NCBI GenBank assembly: GCA_016933695.1
Contig: JAFGAL010000010.1
Span: forward strand, 248,001-312,000
DNA from: Candidatus Zixiibacteriota bacterium
GTDB lineage: Bacteria; Zixibacteria; MSB-5A5; GN15; PGXB01
Direction of reading: 5' to 3'
Length of the DNA stretch: 64,000 bases
In this document: positions 29,260 to 37,402 of the stretch, piece by piece
Position numbering within the stretch: the first letter of the stretch is position 1
Layout: each line of letters opens with the position of its first letter
The notes under the pieces: generated by a model
Database searches by the model: none
Seen by the model: only the letters and a program-made list of their open reading frames with translations
Told to the model about the DNA's origin: nothing
Program-made: the position numbers and the translations under genes

Positions 29260-29970
29260 TCAATAAACCTGTCGCACCTCCTTCACGGCGTCATTCTGTG
29301 GTGCAATATATGTCCTTATAATCGGCCTCGGCCGATACGTCGTAGCAGGCCCCAAACCCAAATGGCCTAAAACGAGCTTTCCCTGTGTTGACCACGCGGT
29401 GGTATTGTCGGCGAAAGTATTGGAACTGGCCAACTGATTCATGTATCCGCGGACTCGATTGGCGCGCGCCACCTGCCGGTCAAAATTCCAGTGTTTGCTG
29501 GCGTGTTGCGAGAACGTCCGACTCGCCGCCGGCTGAACCGTCAGGTAACTGTCGTCCATATTTCCGCTTCCCATATCCTGTTGCGCCACCATATACCCAC
29601 CGTCATCCGGCACCAATAAACGCTCAATGCCGCCGGTCAGTACGAATGCCAGCATCAGGCAAAACGTCGCTACCACCGGCACCATCCGCCGCATCCCGAT
29701 CGCCGGCGCCTGCTTCGGCAAATAGGCCCTGGTCCGCGTTTCGCGGTAGCGCTCATCGGCGATACGATTGAGCAGTCGGTTGTTGAAATCATCTGACAGT
29801 CTGGCATCGGGCAATTTACTCAATGCCCCAAATACATCGCGAAAGCCAGCCTCCTCCCGTCGACACTCCGGACACTGCTCCAGATGCGCCGAAATCTCAC
29901 GGCGTTTTGCCTCCTCCAACTCACCTTTAGAGTAAGCTGACAGGAAGGAGCGTACCTTTCGACATTGCAT
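29260..29970 (-). CDS. Anti-sigma factor with zinc-type N-terminus
   Basis: 236 residues. The N-terminal ZAS motif is H29-x3-C33-x2-C36 (SAHLEQCPECRRE). A single membrane span lies near 97-114, and a 120-residue periplasmic part follows. It should hold the ECF sigma factor inactive at the inner membrane and release it when the periplasmic part is signalled. Its ATG at 29970 lies 44 bp inside the sigma gene behind a strong GAGGAATATA site, giving coupled synthesis of sigma and inhibitor. The periplasmic domain shows no recognised fold. Confidence 0.88.
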   Translation of the reverse strand: MQCRKVRSFLSAYSKGELEEAKRREISAHLEQCPECRREEAGFRDVFGALSKLPDARLSDDFNNRLLNRIADERYRETRTRAYLPKQAPAIGMRRMVPVVATFCLMLAFVLTGGIERLLVPDDGGYMVAQQDMGSGNMDDSYLTVQPAASRTFSQHASKHWNFDRQVARANRVRGYMNQLASSNTFADNTTAWSTQGKLVLGHLGLGPATTYRPRPIIRTYIAPQNDAVKEVRQVY

Positions 29971-30547
29971 TATATTCCTCCATTCTCGGTTTTAGCTTTT
30001 CTCGAAGCAATGCACGCGCCCGGTTTACCCTCGACTTTACAGTCCCGAGCGGTATATTCATGACTTTGGCAACTTCCTCATACGGCAATTCCTCGATATC
30101 CCTCAGGATAAAAGCAGTCTGGTATTTCTCCGGAAGATTCTCGATTGCCCGTTTCAGAACCTGCGGAAGATTTGTCGGAATTTCCATTTCCACGGCGATT
30201 TCCGCCTCGTTTCCCTTCAAATCGAAGATATCGAAGAATTTAAACCGTTTCCTCTTTCGCAGTTCGTTGCGTGCCAGGTTCAACGCTATCGTATACAACC
30301 AGGTTGAAAAGCAATGCTGGAAGTCGAACGATTTCCGATGCTGATATACCCGCACAAACGTCTCCTGGACGATATCCTCGGCCTCTTCCTGGCTTTGAAT
30401 CATCCTCGTGATGACATTCATCAGTCTTTGCTTGTATTTGTTGACAAGCTCATTGAAAGCCACCATGTCTCCGTTTTGGACCCGTTCAAAAAGGTCATAA
30501 TCAGCTTGTTTTTCAGTTTGCTCTTTCAACCAGTTACCCTTAGTCAC
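29927..30547 (-). CDS. RNA polymerase ECF sigma factor (RpoE-like)
   Basis: 206 residues with sigma region 2 (FNELVNKYKQRLMNVITRM, EEAEDIVQETFVRVYQ) and region 4 (LPEKYQTAFILRDIEELPYEEVA, IPLGTVKSRVNRARALL). The start is GTG at 30547 with an AGGTGA site. First gene of a run of overlapping genes down to the Omp85 gene at 21976, so envelope biogenesis is the likely target. A GGAACC-type promoter upstream suggests that it drives its own expression. Confidence 0.95.
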   Translation of the reverse strand: MTKGNWLKEQTEKQADYDLFERVQNGDMVAFNELVNKYKQRLMNVITRMIQSQEEAEDIVQETFVRVYQHRKSFDFQHCFSTWLYTIALNLARNELRKRKRFKFFDIFDLKGNEAEIAVEMEIPTNLPQVLKRAIENLPEKYQTAFILRDIEELPYEEVAKVMNIPLGTVKSRVNRARALLREKLKPRMEEYNAMSKGTLLPVSLL

Positions 30548-30562
30548 TCACCTGTTTATTAG

Positions 30563-30590
30563 GTATACCGCCTGCGATTTAAAAGGTTCC
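30563..30590 (-). promoter_or_regulatory. Candidate ECF-type autoregulated promoter
   Basis: Minus strand: GGAACC (30590-30585), 16-bp spacer, GTATAC (30568-30563), just before the sigma gene. GGAAC is the typical -35 of RpoE-like sigma factors, and 16 bp is a usual spacing. The element before ccdA (38163-38190) has the same -35 and spacing. Confidence 0.5.
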
Positions 30591-30621
30591 ATAATATTTT
30601 CGGTTTGAGGCTTTGTTAACT

Positions 30622-31866
30622 TTATAATATACAATAAATTAAGAAAAATACAAAATATTTTGCGGGGGCGGCCAAATAAACCAATATCCCGACCAGAAAG
30701 ACTATTGCCAAAGGCGGCCCGATCAGTCGATACACCCGCCCCAGATCGGCCTTGAAATACTCTGTCGAAAGAACCAGGCAGAAATGTGCCGGCGACAGCA
30801 TCATCCCCAAATACCCGGAAATATACGCCAGAAAGATATTGGCCGGGATAACCTCAGGCTGATACAAAAAGGCCGCCAGAATCGGATATGACAGGCCCAC
30901 AAACGCGGCCACCATACCGGTTAACATCCCCGACGAAAAACAGACGGCAAAAATCACCAATCCCGCCGGCAAGCCGAGTCGACTCGTAAATGCGGGGATA
31001 CTTTCCACTGCGCCGGTCAGTTCAAGCATGTGTTGAAAGGAGATAATACCGAACACCAGCACCAGCAGGCGCCAGGTTAGAGCCTCATTTGCCACTTTGC
31101 GGAGAATTACCATCGACGGCAATTCGATTGAAATCAGTGGCACCAGTGCAATCGCCACCGCCCAGACCAGATCAATCGGGAATAACGCATACAGCACAAT
31201 TGTCAGGATAATCGGCCATACCGCCAGGAGAACCTTTACCGATGGTTTTATCAACTTGCCGCCCTTGCCATTGTCGCCTTTGATTTTTCGAACAAAGAAG
31301 AAAATGCCCACCGGAATCATGACCAGTGACATCGGCAGTTGCAACAGTGATATACTTCCCACCGATACACCGGCCAGCGCCGCACTGAGAATGATCCCCG
31401 GATATACCGGCCAGAAGTATTCCACCACGTGCCGTGACCAGTAATTGACCGCGGTCATGAACTCCGGCGAATGCTCCTTATGGTGCACCACCCCGGACAC
31501 CAACGGCGCCGACATCAACGCCCCGCCCGGCATCGGCATCAGCCCGATCAACGCCGGAATGACCGCCGCCGCGGTCCGGGCGCCTCCCGGAAGTGCCCGC
31601 GCGGCGTTAACCAAACGGTCCAGATAACCGATCTCCCGCAACAGCCGCCCCATGAATGTAATTAAAACGATAATGATATACAGCCGGAGAAACCGCCCGG
31701 ACAACAGCGTGTCGAGATATCCCTGCCAGATGTCTTCAAAATACATTCTGAAAAAGAGGGCTGTCGCCAGCCCCGCCGCCAATAGCGCATAGCCGACAAA
31801 CACGCGGAATCGAATGGCCACAACAATGCCGGCGAAGATCAATGCGAGTTTGAGAATATCATTCAT
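30622..31866 (-). CDS. DUF401 family integral membrane protein
   Basis: 414 residues, about ten membrane segments, with the family core LIGLMPMPGGALMSAPLV and the C-terminal NIFLAYISGYLGMMLSPAHFCLVL. DUF401 proteins are transporter-like (resembling ion-transporter or lactate/gluconate permease folds), with unknown substrate. The ATG at 31866 has no ribosome-binding site and sits right behind a strong promoter, suggesting a leaderless message. Divergent from the aminotransferase gene. Confidence 0.85.
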   Translation of the reverse strand: MNDILKLALIFAGIVVAIRFRVFVGYALLAAGLATALFFRMYFEDIWQGYLDTLLSGRFLRLYIIIVLITFMGRLLREIGYLDRLVNAARALPGGARTAAAVIPALIGLMPMPGGALMSAPLVSGVVHHKEHSPEFMTAVNYWSRHVVEYFWPVYPGIILSAALAGVSVGSISLLQLPMSLVMIPVGIFFFVRKIKGDNGKGGKLIKPSVKVLLAVWPIILTIVLYALFPIDLVWAVAIALVPLISIELPSMVILRKVANEALTWRLLVLVFGIISFQHMLELTGAVESIPAFTSRLGLPAGLVIFAVCFSSGMLTGMVAAFVGLSYPILAAFLYQPEVIPANIFLAYISGYLGMMLSPAHFCLVLSTEYFKADLGRVYRLIGPPLAIVFLVGILVYLAAPAKYFVFFLIYCIL

Positions 31867-31874
31867 GGTCGACC

Positions 31875-31904
31875 AATATACGATATCACAGAAGACCCTG
31901 TCAA
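31875..31904 (-). promoter_or_regulatory. Promoter of the DUF401 gene, leaderless arrangement
   Basis: Minus strand: perfect TTGACA (31904-31899), 18-bp spacer, TATATT (31880-31875). The -10 ends 8 nt before the ATG at 31866, so transcription should begin at or within a base or two of the start codon. Confidence 0.6.
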
Positions 31905-31918
31905 TCGCGACGGAATTA

Positions 31919-31947
31919 TTGTGTTGAATCTTTGTTTGATATATATT
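31919..31947 (+). promoter_or_regulatory. Promoter of the aminotransferase gene, leaderless arrangement
   Basis: TTGTGT (31919-31924), 17-bp spacer, TATATT (31942-31947). Nine bases separate the -10 from the ATG at 31957, and no ribosome-binding site exists. It mirrors the divergent DUF401 promoter. Confidence 0.5.
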
Positions 31948-31956
31948 CCGCCTTAT

Positions 31957-32814
31957 ATGAAAATCACCTGTTCCATAAACGGGCGTGCGGTCGCCAAATA
32001 TGATGCGAAAATATCAATTTTCGACAATTCGCTGTTTTATGCCGATGGGCTTTTTGAAACCCTTCTGGCACTCAATGGCGACGTGATCTTTCTGGATGAC
32101 CATCTCGACCGCCTTGAAAAAGGCGCGAAACTGATCAATCTCACCCTGCCGGTCGACCGGTCGACCTGCGCGCGCTGGATCCGGAAAACCAATCTGCGCA
32201 ATTCAGCGCGTATCAAAAAAGTGCGATTGACGGTCACCGCCGGAGATTCCGGATTCTGGGCCGGACGTCCATCGAAACCGCGAATCATGGTTATCGCGAC
32301 CGAGTATCAGCTCCCCTCTGAACCGTTTCGGCTCATGGTTGCGCCGTTTCGGGTCGATCAGGATTCACCGTTTCGCAATGTCAAGACGCTCTCCTTTATC
32401 ATTGAAATGACCGCCCGCAAGCATGCCTATCAGGGCAAATTCGACGATGCCATCCTGATCAATCGAGCCGGTTTTGTCGCCGAAAGCACCTCGGCCAACC
32501 TGTTCTGGATTAAAGACGGCGTCGTATGCACCTCTCCGCTTACTTCCGGGTGTCTTGAGGGTATGACGCGTAAACATATCCTGGAATTGGCGGCATTTGC
32601 CGGCATGCGCACTTGTGAAAAAAACATTCGCCTGAAAGATTTGCTTAAAACCGATGAGATTTTTGTCTCGTCCTCACTCAAAATCATTATTCCCGTAACA
32701 TCGGTCACTGACCGAAAAACCCACCGTTTTCCGATCGGGCCCGTGACCAAATACCTGCAAGAGCTTCTCTATCAGCGAATTGGGCTGAATAGATATGGTG
32801 CACCACGCGACTGA
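31957..32814 (+). CDS. Class IV PLP aminotransferase (BCAT / aminodeoxychorismate lyase-like)
   Basis: 285 residues, fold type IV PLP enzyme. GLFETLL near the N-terminus, the catalytic Lys in NVKTLSFII, the DDAILINRAGFVAESTSANLFW strand pair and TSPLTSGCLEGMTRKHIL for phosphate binding are all visible. It could be a branched-chain or D-amino acid aminotransferase, or an aminodeoxychorismate lyase; sequence reading alone does not decide. The family-like start MKITCSING is the ATG at 31957; an in-frame GTG at 31921 would add a foreign-looking extension. Confidence 0.88.
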   Translation: MKITCSINGRAVAKYDAKISIFDNSLFYADGLFETLLALNGDVIFLDDHLDRLEKGAKLINLTLPVDRSTCARWIRKTNLRNSARIKKVRLTVTAGDSGFWAGRPSKPRIMVIATEYQLPSEPFRLMVAPFRVDQDSPFRNVKTLSFIIEMTARKHAYQGKFDDAILINRAGFVAESTSANLFWIKDGVVCTSPLTSGCLEGMTRKHILELAAFAGMRTCEKNIRLKDLLKTDEIFVSSSLKIIIPVTSVTDRKTHRFPIGPVTKYLQELLYQRIGLNRYGAPRD

Positions 32815-32948
32815 TCACGACCAATAATTGTGCGATCACTCCGTCGTCTATAACGTATAACTCCTTACGATGATACAACATAGACCCATCGACAGAAATG
32901 GGAACGAAAATTGCATTGATACATGTGCGGCAAACCGGCAGTTTAAAC

Positions 32949-32977
32949 TTGATTACGCCGACCGAGAGGGGTATTAT
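32949..32977 (+). promoter_or_regulatory. Promoter of the 33019-35784 envelope-protein operon
   Basis: TTGATT (32949-32954), 17-bp spacer, TATTAT (32972-32977), about 35 nt before the ATG at 33019. The gap 32815-33018 otherwise holds no gene I can support. Confidence 0.55.
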
Positions 32978-33018
32978 CGCCGGTAAACAGGATGTTGCCA
33001 TAAAACATGGAGGATGCG

Positions 33019-33810
33019 ATGCGAAGACTGCTATGGGCAGGAATCATAATTGTGGGCTTGATGATACTGATGACAAATATGGTACAGGCACAGACCGAAT
33101 CGACGCGCTCGTTATACGATATCCCCCCTCGGAATCTGGTCGACGCGCCAACGTCGATGACCCTTCCCCGGGGGTGTTTCGATGTGATATTGCGCGTATA
33201 TCCCAATGGCGGGATTCTCGGAAGCACCTCGATCGGTCTGACCAATCGTTTCATGGTCGGCGTGTCGTACGGCGCTGAAGGGATAATCGCCGATGCCGAA
33301 CCGAACTGTAATCCAAGCATGGAATTCAATGCCAAACTGCGCCTGATCGACGAGAGTATATATCTGCCGGCGCTGGCGATCGGATTCAATTCTCAGGGAT
33401 ATGGCTCGTACGATGACGCCCAGCAACGCTACACCTACAAATCGAAGGGCTTCTACGCCGTGTTCAGCCGATCGCTGTTTTTCTACAACGCCTCGGTCGG
33501 CGGACACGCCGGCGTAAACTATTCGATGGAATATGACGGCGATGACGACGATGATCCGACTCTGTTTTTCGGAATCGATACGCAGTTTAAATATAATGTC
33601 GGCTTTGTGCTGGAATACGATGTCGCGCTCAACGACGACAAATCGTCACAGCATTACGGCCGGGGACGCGGGTATCTCAACGCCGGTTTGCGCTGGCTGT
33701 TTTCGGAGAATCTCGAAATTGAGGCAATTTTCAAGAATTTACTGAATAATCGCCGTGATGTGAACTCTTTTGGACGAGGTTTGCGTTTAACCTATATAGA
33801 ATTTTTCTGA
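33019..33810 (+). CDS. Predicted outer-membrane beta-barrel protein (YjbH/MetA-pathway-like fold)
   Basis: 263 residues with a signal peptide (about 1-25, ends VQAQ). The rest is short amphipathic strands that alternate aromatic and polar residues (GFYAVFSRSLFFYNASVGGH, NVGFVLEYDVALND), ending in a Phe as barrels do. The start LYDIPPRNLVDAPTSMTLPRG is typical of a barrel protein family common in FCB genomes; I cannot name a function. Start chosen at the ATG at 33019, which has a GGAGG site 5 nt upstream. It shares a direction with the two envelope genes downstream. Confidence 0.7.
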   Translation: MRRLLWAGIIIVGLMILMTNMVQAQTESTRSLYDIPPRNLVDAPTSMTLPRGCFDVILRVYPNGGILGSTSIGLTNRFMVGVSYGAEGIIADAEPNCNPSMEFNAKLRLIDESIYLPALAIGFNSQGYGSYDDAQQRYTYKSKGFYAVFSRSLFFYNASVGGHAGVNYSMEYDGDDDDDPTLFFGIDTQFKYNVGFVLEYDVALNDDKSSQHYGRGRGYLNAGLRWLFSENLEIEAIFKNLLNNRRDVNSFGRGLRLTYIEFF

Positions 33811-33835
33811 GCATGTAACCGAAGTGGGTGGCAAT

Positions 33836-34399
33836 ATGAGAATGATGTTAAAAATATTATTACCGCTGGGAATGCTGATGGTCATGACGGCCGGCTGTTA
33901 TACCGTGATCATGCACCCGGTATCGGATGAGGACTATACGCAACATGACTACCAGCAGGATTGTCTGAGTTGCCACCCCGATTATCATGAGTATCCGTAC
34001 GGCTATTTTTACGGCAACTATCCCGATTACTGGTGGGATACACCGCGTTACGGTCATTATTATGCTTATCCCTGGTGGTGGGATCATTACTGGTATCGCG
34101 GCGGCGGACAGGTCAATACCGGCGACAATGATGATACCGGATCACCGCGTTCCGAAGAAGCAATGAAAGCATCCCGCCGCGACGCCCTTCGACCTCCCTA
34201 TACCACGGGCGCCATGCCGACCGCGATCACTCGCGGCACCACGACCACCACCGAATCCGGCCGTATGAGCGGATCGTCCGCGGGCAATTCGACCGGAACA
34301 TCGGACAACAACAGTTCCTCCACCAAAACCGAGACCAAAACCAAAGACGAACAGGAAAAAGAGAAAAAAGCCTCGCGGCGTGACGGCAGGAGAAAATAA
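33836..34399 (+). CDS. Putative lipoprotein with CxxCH motif and aromatic-rich segment
   Basis: 187 residues. A hydrophobic leader ends MTAGC (about residue 21), an acceptable but not ideal lipobox. Next comes a CLSCH motif (single c-type heme signature, about residues 44-48). A stretch of about 40 residues is extremely rich in Tyr, Trp and His. The tail is low-complexity Ser/Thr/Lys. One CxxCH may bind heme or may only mimic the motif. I do not recognise the family. It lies 25 bp after the barrel gene and 2 bp before the FadL-like gene, so all three are likely made together. Confidence 0.65.
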   Translation: MRMMLKILLPLGMLMVMTAGCYTVIMHPVSDEDYTQHDYQQDCLSCHPDYHEYPYGYFYGNYPDYWWDTPRYGHYYAYPWWWDHYWYRGGGQVNTGDNDDTGSPRSEEAMKASRRDALRPPYTTGAMPTAITRGTTTTTESGRMSGSSAGNSTGTSDNNSSSTKTETKTKDEQEKEKKASRRDGRRK

Positions 34400-34401
34400 T
34401 C

Positions 34402-35784
34402 ATGCAACTGACAAGAGCATCTATCGGTTTGATCTTGCTATTCGCCTGGGCGTTCTCCCCCGTGCAGGCCGACTATATTGAAAGCGTCGAGGAAATTTCC
34501 GCCGGCAACGTCTTCGGTATCGGCGCCCGGCAAATGGCGATGGGCGGCGCGGGGATGATGTCCATCGACGGCGGCGCGTTGTACTACAATCCCGCCAATC
34601 TGGCACGTATTCCGCGTATCGAATTTCTGGGCGGCCTGTCCAACCAGAAGTATCAGGACGAATCTTCGGTGCGTCCCCTGCGCAAAATCATCGATGCCGC
34701 GCAGATCATTCCCGAGGAAAACCTGTACAGCAATCGCTTTGCGGGATACACCTCGCTACCGAATCACACCGACGAAAACCGCACCAACACCCGGCTCAGT
34801 ACTGCCATTATTAGTGTCCCCTACCCGACCTATCGCGGATCGCTGGTCATCGGTTTCGGTGTTGCCCGGACCGTCGATTTCGACCGGGTCTTTTCATTCG
34901 CGCATCGTGATACTTCTGCCGAGGGCAGTATTGTCGCGGTCGGCAATGAATTTCAATCCGGTGGTCTGTACCAATGGTCATTCGGGATGGGGATTGATCT
35001 CTCCCCCCGGCTGTCGTTCGGTGGATCAATATCACTGTATACCGGCAAACACAAATACAATTTCGACTACAGCCTGGATTCCCTGAACGAATTCACATAT
35101 TATAGTGAGCAGTATATCGAGGACAGCTATCTCGGTTACGGCGCCAAAATCGGCATGGCCATGCAGGTCAACCGCCATCTGGGTTTCGGCATCACCCTGC
35201 AATCGCCGGTATATTTCAACGTCGACGAAGACGTGTATGATTATTCAACTGAAACTTATACTGATAGCTCTTTCTTATATGAAGATGCCTACACCGTCGA
35301 GTACGACGTCAAGCATCCCTTTGTTTTCTCAGCGGGGGTCGAAGTCAGCCGGATCGGCAATGCGTCGTTCGCCCTCGACCTGGATTACACCGACTGGAGT
35401 CAGCTTTCCTACGGTGATAATAAGGCGATGGAAGCCGAGAACAACAATATCAAGGACTATTATCGCGATGTCCTGCGTTATCGGATCGGCGCGGAATACA
35501 CCTTCCCCGTCTGGGGGCTTTCATTGCGTGCCGGCCTGTTCACCGACCCGCTTCCGATCGTGAAACAGTTCGAAAACGACAGCCGCACCGGATATACGTT
35601 TGGATTCGGATTACTGGTTGATCAGGTGATGACGGTCGATTTCGCCTACGTGCACGGTTCGTACGGCCGCAATTCCGACTTTTTCTACGGGGTTGACACC
35701 ATGGCCGGGACCGATCATTATCTGGTGATCGACGAGGATATTTCCTATGATCGGTTGTTCCTCACCGTGGCGTATCGTTTCTAA
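34402..35784 (+). CDS. OmpP1/FadL-like outer-membrane protein
   Basis: 460 residues: a signal peptide (about 1-24, ends VQA), then the OmpP1/FadL/PorV-type beginning SAGNVFGIGARQMAMGGAG and DGGALYYNPANLARI. A 14-strand-like barrel follows and the protein ends TVAYRF. Family members move hydrophobic molecules across the outer membrane; some FCB relatives (PorV) act in type IX secretion. Which applies is not decided by the sequence. Last gene of the three-gene run; the gene beyond is convergent and 37 bp away, without a clear terminator. Confidence 0.82.
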   Translation: MQLTRASIGLILLFAWAFSPVQADYIESVEEISAGNVFGIGARQMAMGGAGMMSIDGGALYYNPANLARIPRIEFLGGLSNQKYQDESSVRPLRKIIDAAQIIPEENLYSNRFAGYTSLPNHTDENRTNTRLSTAIISVPYPTYRGSLVIGFGVARTVDFDRVFSFAHRDTSAEGSIVAVGNEFQSGGLYQWSFGMGIDLSPRLSFGGSISLYTGKHKYNFDYSLDSLNEFTYYSEQYIEDSYLGYGAKIGMAMQVNRHLGFGITLQSPVYFNVDEDVYDYSTETYTDSSFLYEDAYTVEYDVKHPFVFSAGVEVSRIGNASFALDLDYTDWSQLSYGDNKAMEAENNNIKDYYRDVLRYRIGAEYTFPVWGLSLRAGLFTDPLPIVKQFENDSRTGYTFGFGLLVDQVMTVDFAYVHGSYGRNSDFFYGVDTMAGTDHYLVIDEDISYDRLFLTVAYRF

Positions 35785-35821
35785 TTGACGGGAAAAGTAT
35801 TCCAAATCCGGGGAAAACCGC

Positions 35822-36550
35822 TTATATCATACTCCAGCGTTCGAGAACGAACTTCGCGAAATCCGTGACACACTCGAACACCTTCCGCTGATACTCTTTG
35901 GCCCTGGTGATATCGAAGTCGGGGTATCCCTCATCCTTGGTATACAGTAGAATACTGCCCGGGACCGGATAGATATCCGCGCCGGGACGATACGTGTACA
36001 CCATATCGGTGTCGTACTCCGACGCATCGACCAGCGCTTCATCGATCGCCTGCATCATCGCCGTTTCGTTCAATGCCGCATGTCCGCCATCCTGACCGTA
36101 CACCTCTTTGATGACGTCGTCGCAGAATTCCCACCAGTGAATCACCGCGATTTTAACATCGGTGTCGTAGAAGTACGTATGCGCGATTTCTTTCAGGACT
36201 TCATTGTTGCCGCCGTGGCCGTTCAGCAGAATCACCTGTTCGAAACCAACGTCCACAAACGAATCGAGAATGTCGCGAACGTAGGCCTTGAAGCTGTCCG
36301 GGGAAACCGTGATCGATCCCGGATACCCATAGAGTGAACGGGTAATGCCGTAATTGACCGTCGGCGCGATCAGCGCGTTGATTTCGTCGGCCATGAACTG
36401 CGCAATGGATTCGGGAATATAGTTATCCGTCCCCAGCGCGGTGGCGCCATGCGCCTCCAGCGTGCCGACCGGGAATATGACGGTTGTGATTTCATCCGGA
36501 ACCAGGTCACGAACCTGTTTCCAGGTCATTTTCTGCATTTCACGTTGCAT
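35822..36550 (-). CDS. Creatininase family protein
   Basis: 242 residues, complete creatininase/MftE-type amidohydrolase fold. Metal ligands are visible in FPVGTLEAHGATALGTDNYIPE, LNGHGGNNEVL and QDGGHAALNETAMM. Family members open lactam or formamide bonds, for example in creatinine, FAPy or mycofactocin. The gene follows the DUF2064-like gene by 3 bp, so the two are coexpressed. Substrate unknown. Confidence 0.88.
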   Translation of the reverse strand: MQREMQKMTWKQVRDLVPDEITTVIFPVGTLEAHGATALGTDNYIPESIAQFMADEINALIAPTVNYGITRSLYGYPGSITVSPDSFKAYVRDILDSFVDVGFEQVILLNGHGGNNEVLKEIAHTYFYDTDVKIAVIHWWEFCDDVIKEVYGQDGGHAALNETAMMQAIDEALVDASEYDTDMVYTYRPGADIYPVPGSILLYTKDEGYPDFDITRAKEYQRKVFECVTDFAKFVLERWSMI

Positions 36551-36553
36551 GAT

Positions 36554-37303
36554 TTACACCTGTCGCTTGATGATGCGCTCGAGGACTTTTTCGGTTTCTT
36601 TGGCCGACAGTTCATCGCCCTCGAAACGAAATTGATTGATATCACGAATGAGGTACTCGAGATCTTCGGGATGCTCGACCGCGTACCACATCTCCATCTC
36701 GGACCAGGACAATCCTCGGGCACTCAGGCCCTCGGCCACTTCGGAATATATGTTCGGGGAACGCCAGTCGTAAGAGGCCAGATTGCAATGGTAGGCGCCC
36801 GACATGCCGATCAGGTAGTACCGTCCCTCCACCGTCGGTCCGAATACGGCATCCGATTTATGCAAGAGACGAATCGCCATGTTGATCATTTTGCTTTGCA
36901 GGGTCGGGGTGCGACTGCCGATAAAGACAACATGTTTGTATCCCGTATCGAAACAGTCCCGAAAGATCTCGTCCATTTTGACACCCCACCGATTCGGCGA
37001 GAGGGCTTTCACATCAAACCGTTTGGTCAGGGCGGTTTTATGGCGTCCCTTCATCTTATCGGAAAGATACGTTATGATGGTTTCGACCGATTTGCGGGTG
37101 TGTGGCAGATCGCCGTAGTACAACCGGCAATCGACTTTATTTATGCCGATCACGTTGACGATCGTATCGGCGACAAACGCCTGGTGCAGATATGAAATCT
37201 CCTCGAAAGAGAAATTATCCCCGAGATTCAGCTCCGAGCCGTCCTCGGTCACTTCCTGGATACATATCGCCAGTGTGGTATCATTCTTTTTAGGCTCCGG
37301 CAT
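36554..37303 (-). CDS. DUF2064-like (TIGR04282) glycosyltransferase-fold protein, degenerate motifs
   Basis: 249 residues from the ATG at 37303. The central part matches DUF2064 nucleotide-diphospho-sugar transferases: VVFIGSRTP, SDAVFGPTVEGRYYLIGMSG, WRSPNIYSE and HPEDLEYLI. The family's usual GtDcP metal/nucleotide motif reads GSRTP, and EDGGYYLIG reads VEGRYYLIG, so acidic residues expected for catalysis are lost. An upstream in-frame start at 37363 lies over the predicted promoter and is rejected. It heads an operon with the creatininase gene. Confidence 0.7.
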   Translation of the reverse strand: MPEPKKNDTTLAICIQEVTEDGSELNLGDNFSFEEISYLHQAFVADTIVNVIGINKVDCRLYYGDLPHTRKSVETIITYLSDKMKGRHKTALTKRFDVKALSPNRWGVKMDEIFRDCFDTGYKHVVFIGSRTPTLQSKMINMAIRLLHKSDAVFGPTVEGRYYLIGMSGAYHCNLASYDWRSPNIYSEVAEGLSARGLSWSEMEMWYAVEHPEDLEYLIRDINQFRFEGDELSAKETEKVLERIIKRQV

Positions 37304-37344
37304 AAAACCAGCTCTCTTTACAGATGGTGTATTCGCTCGAGGCC

Positions 37345-37373
37345 AATATACACAAGCCCGCACAGGCAGTCAA
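37345..37373 (-). promoter_or_regulatory. Promoter of the DUF2064-creatininase operon
   Basis: Minus strand: TTGACT (37373-37368), 17-bp spacer, TATATT (37350-37345). About 35 nt of leader precede the ATG at 37303, with an AAGAGAG site. Confidence 0.65.
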
Positions 37374-37402
37374 GAGAGTGCCGGATTTTTTCGCGGAAAC
37401 TT

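Noticed and set aside
31921..31956. GTG start upstream for the aminotransferase
   Set aside because: It overlaps the -10 box, lacks a ribosome site and adds residues foreign to the family.
35785..35821. Terminator between the convergent FadL-like and creatininase genes
   Set aside because: No stable stem or T-run could be found in the 37 bp.
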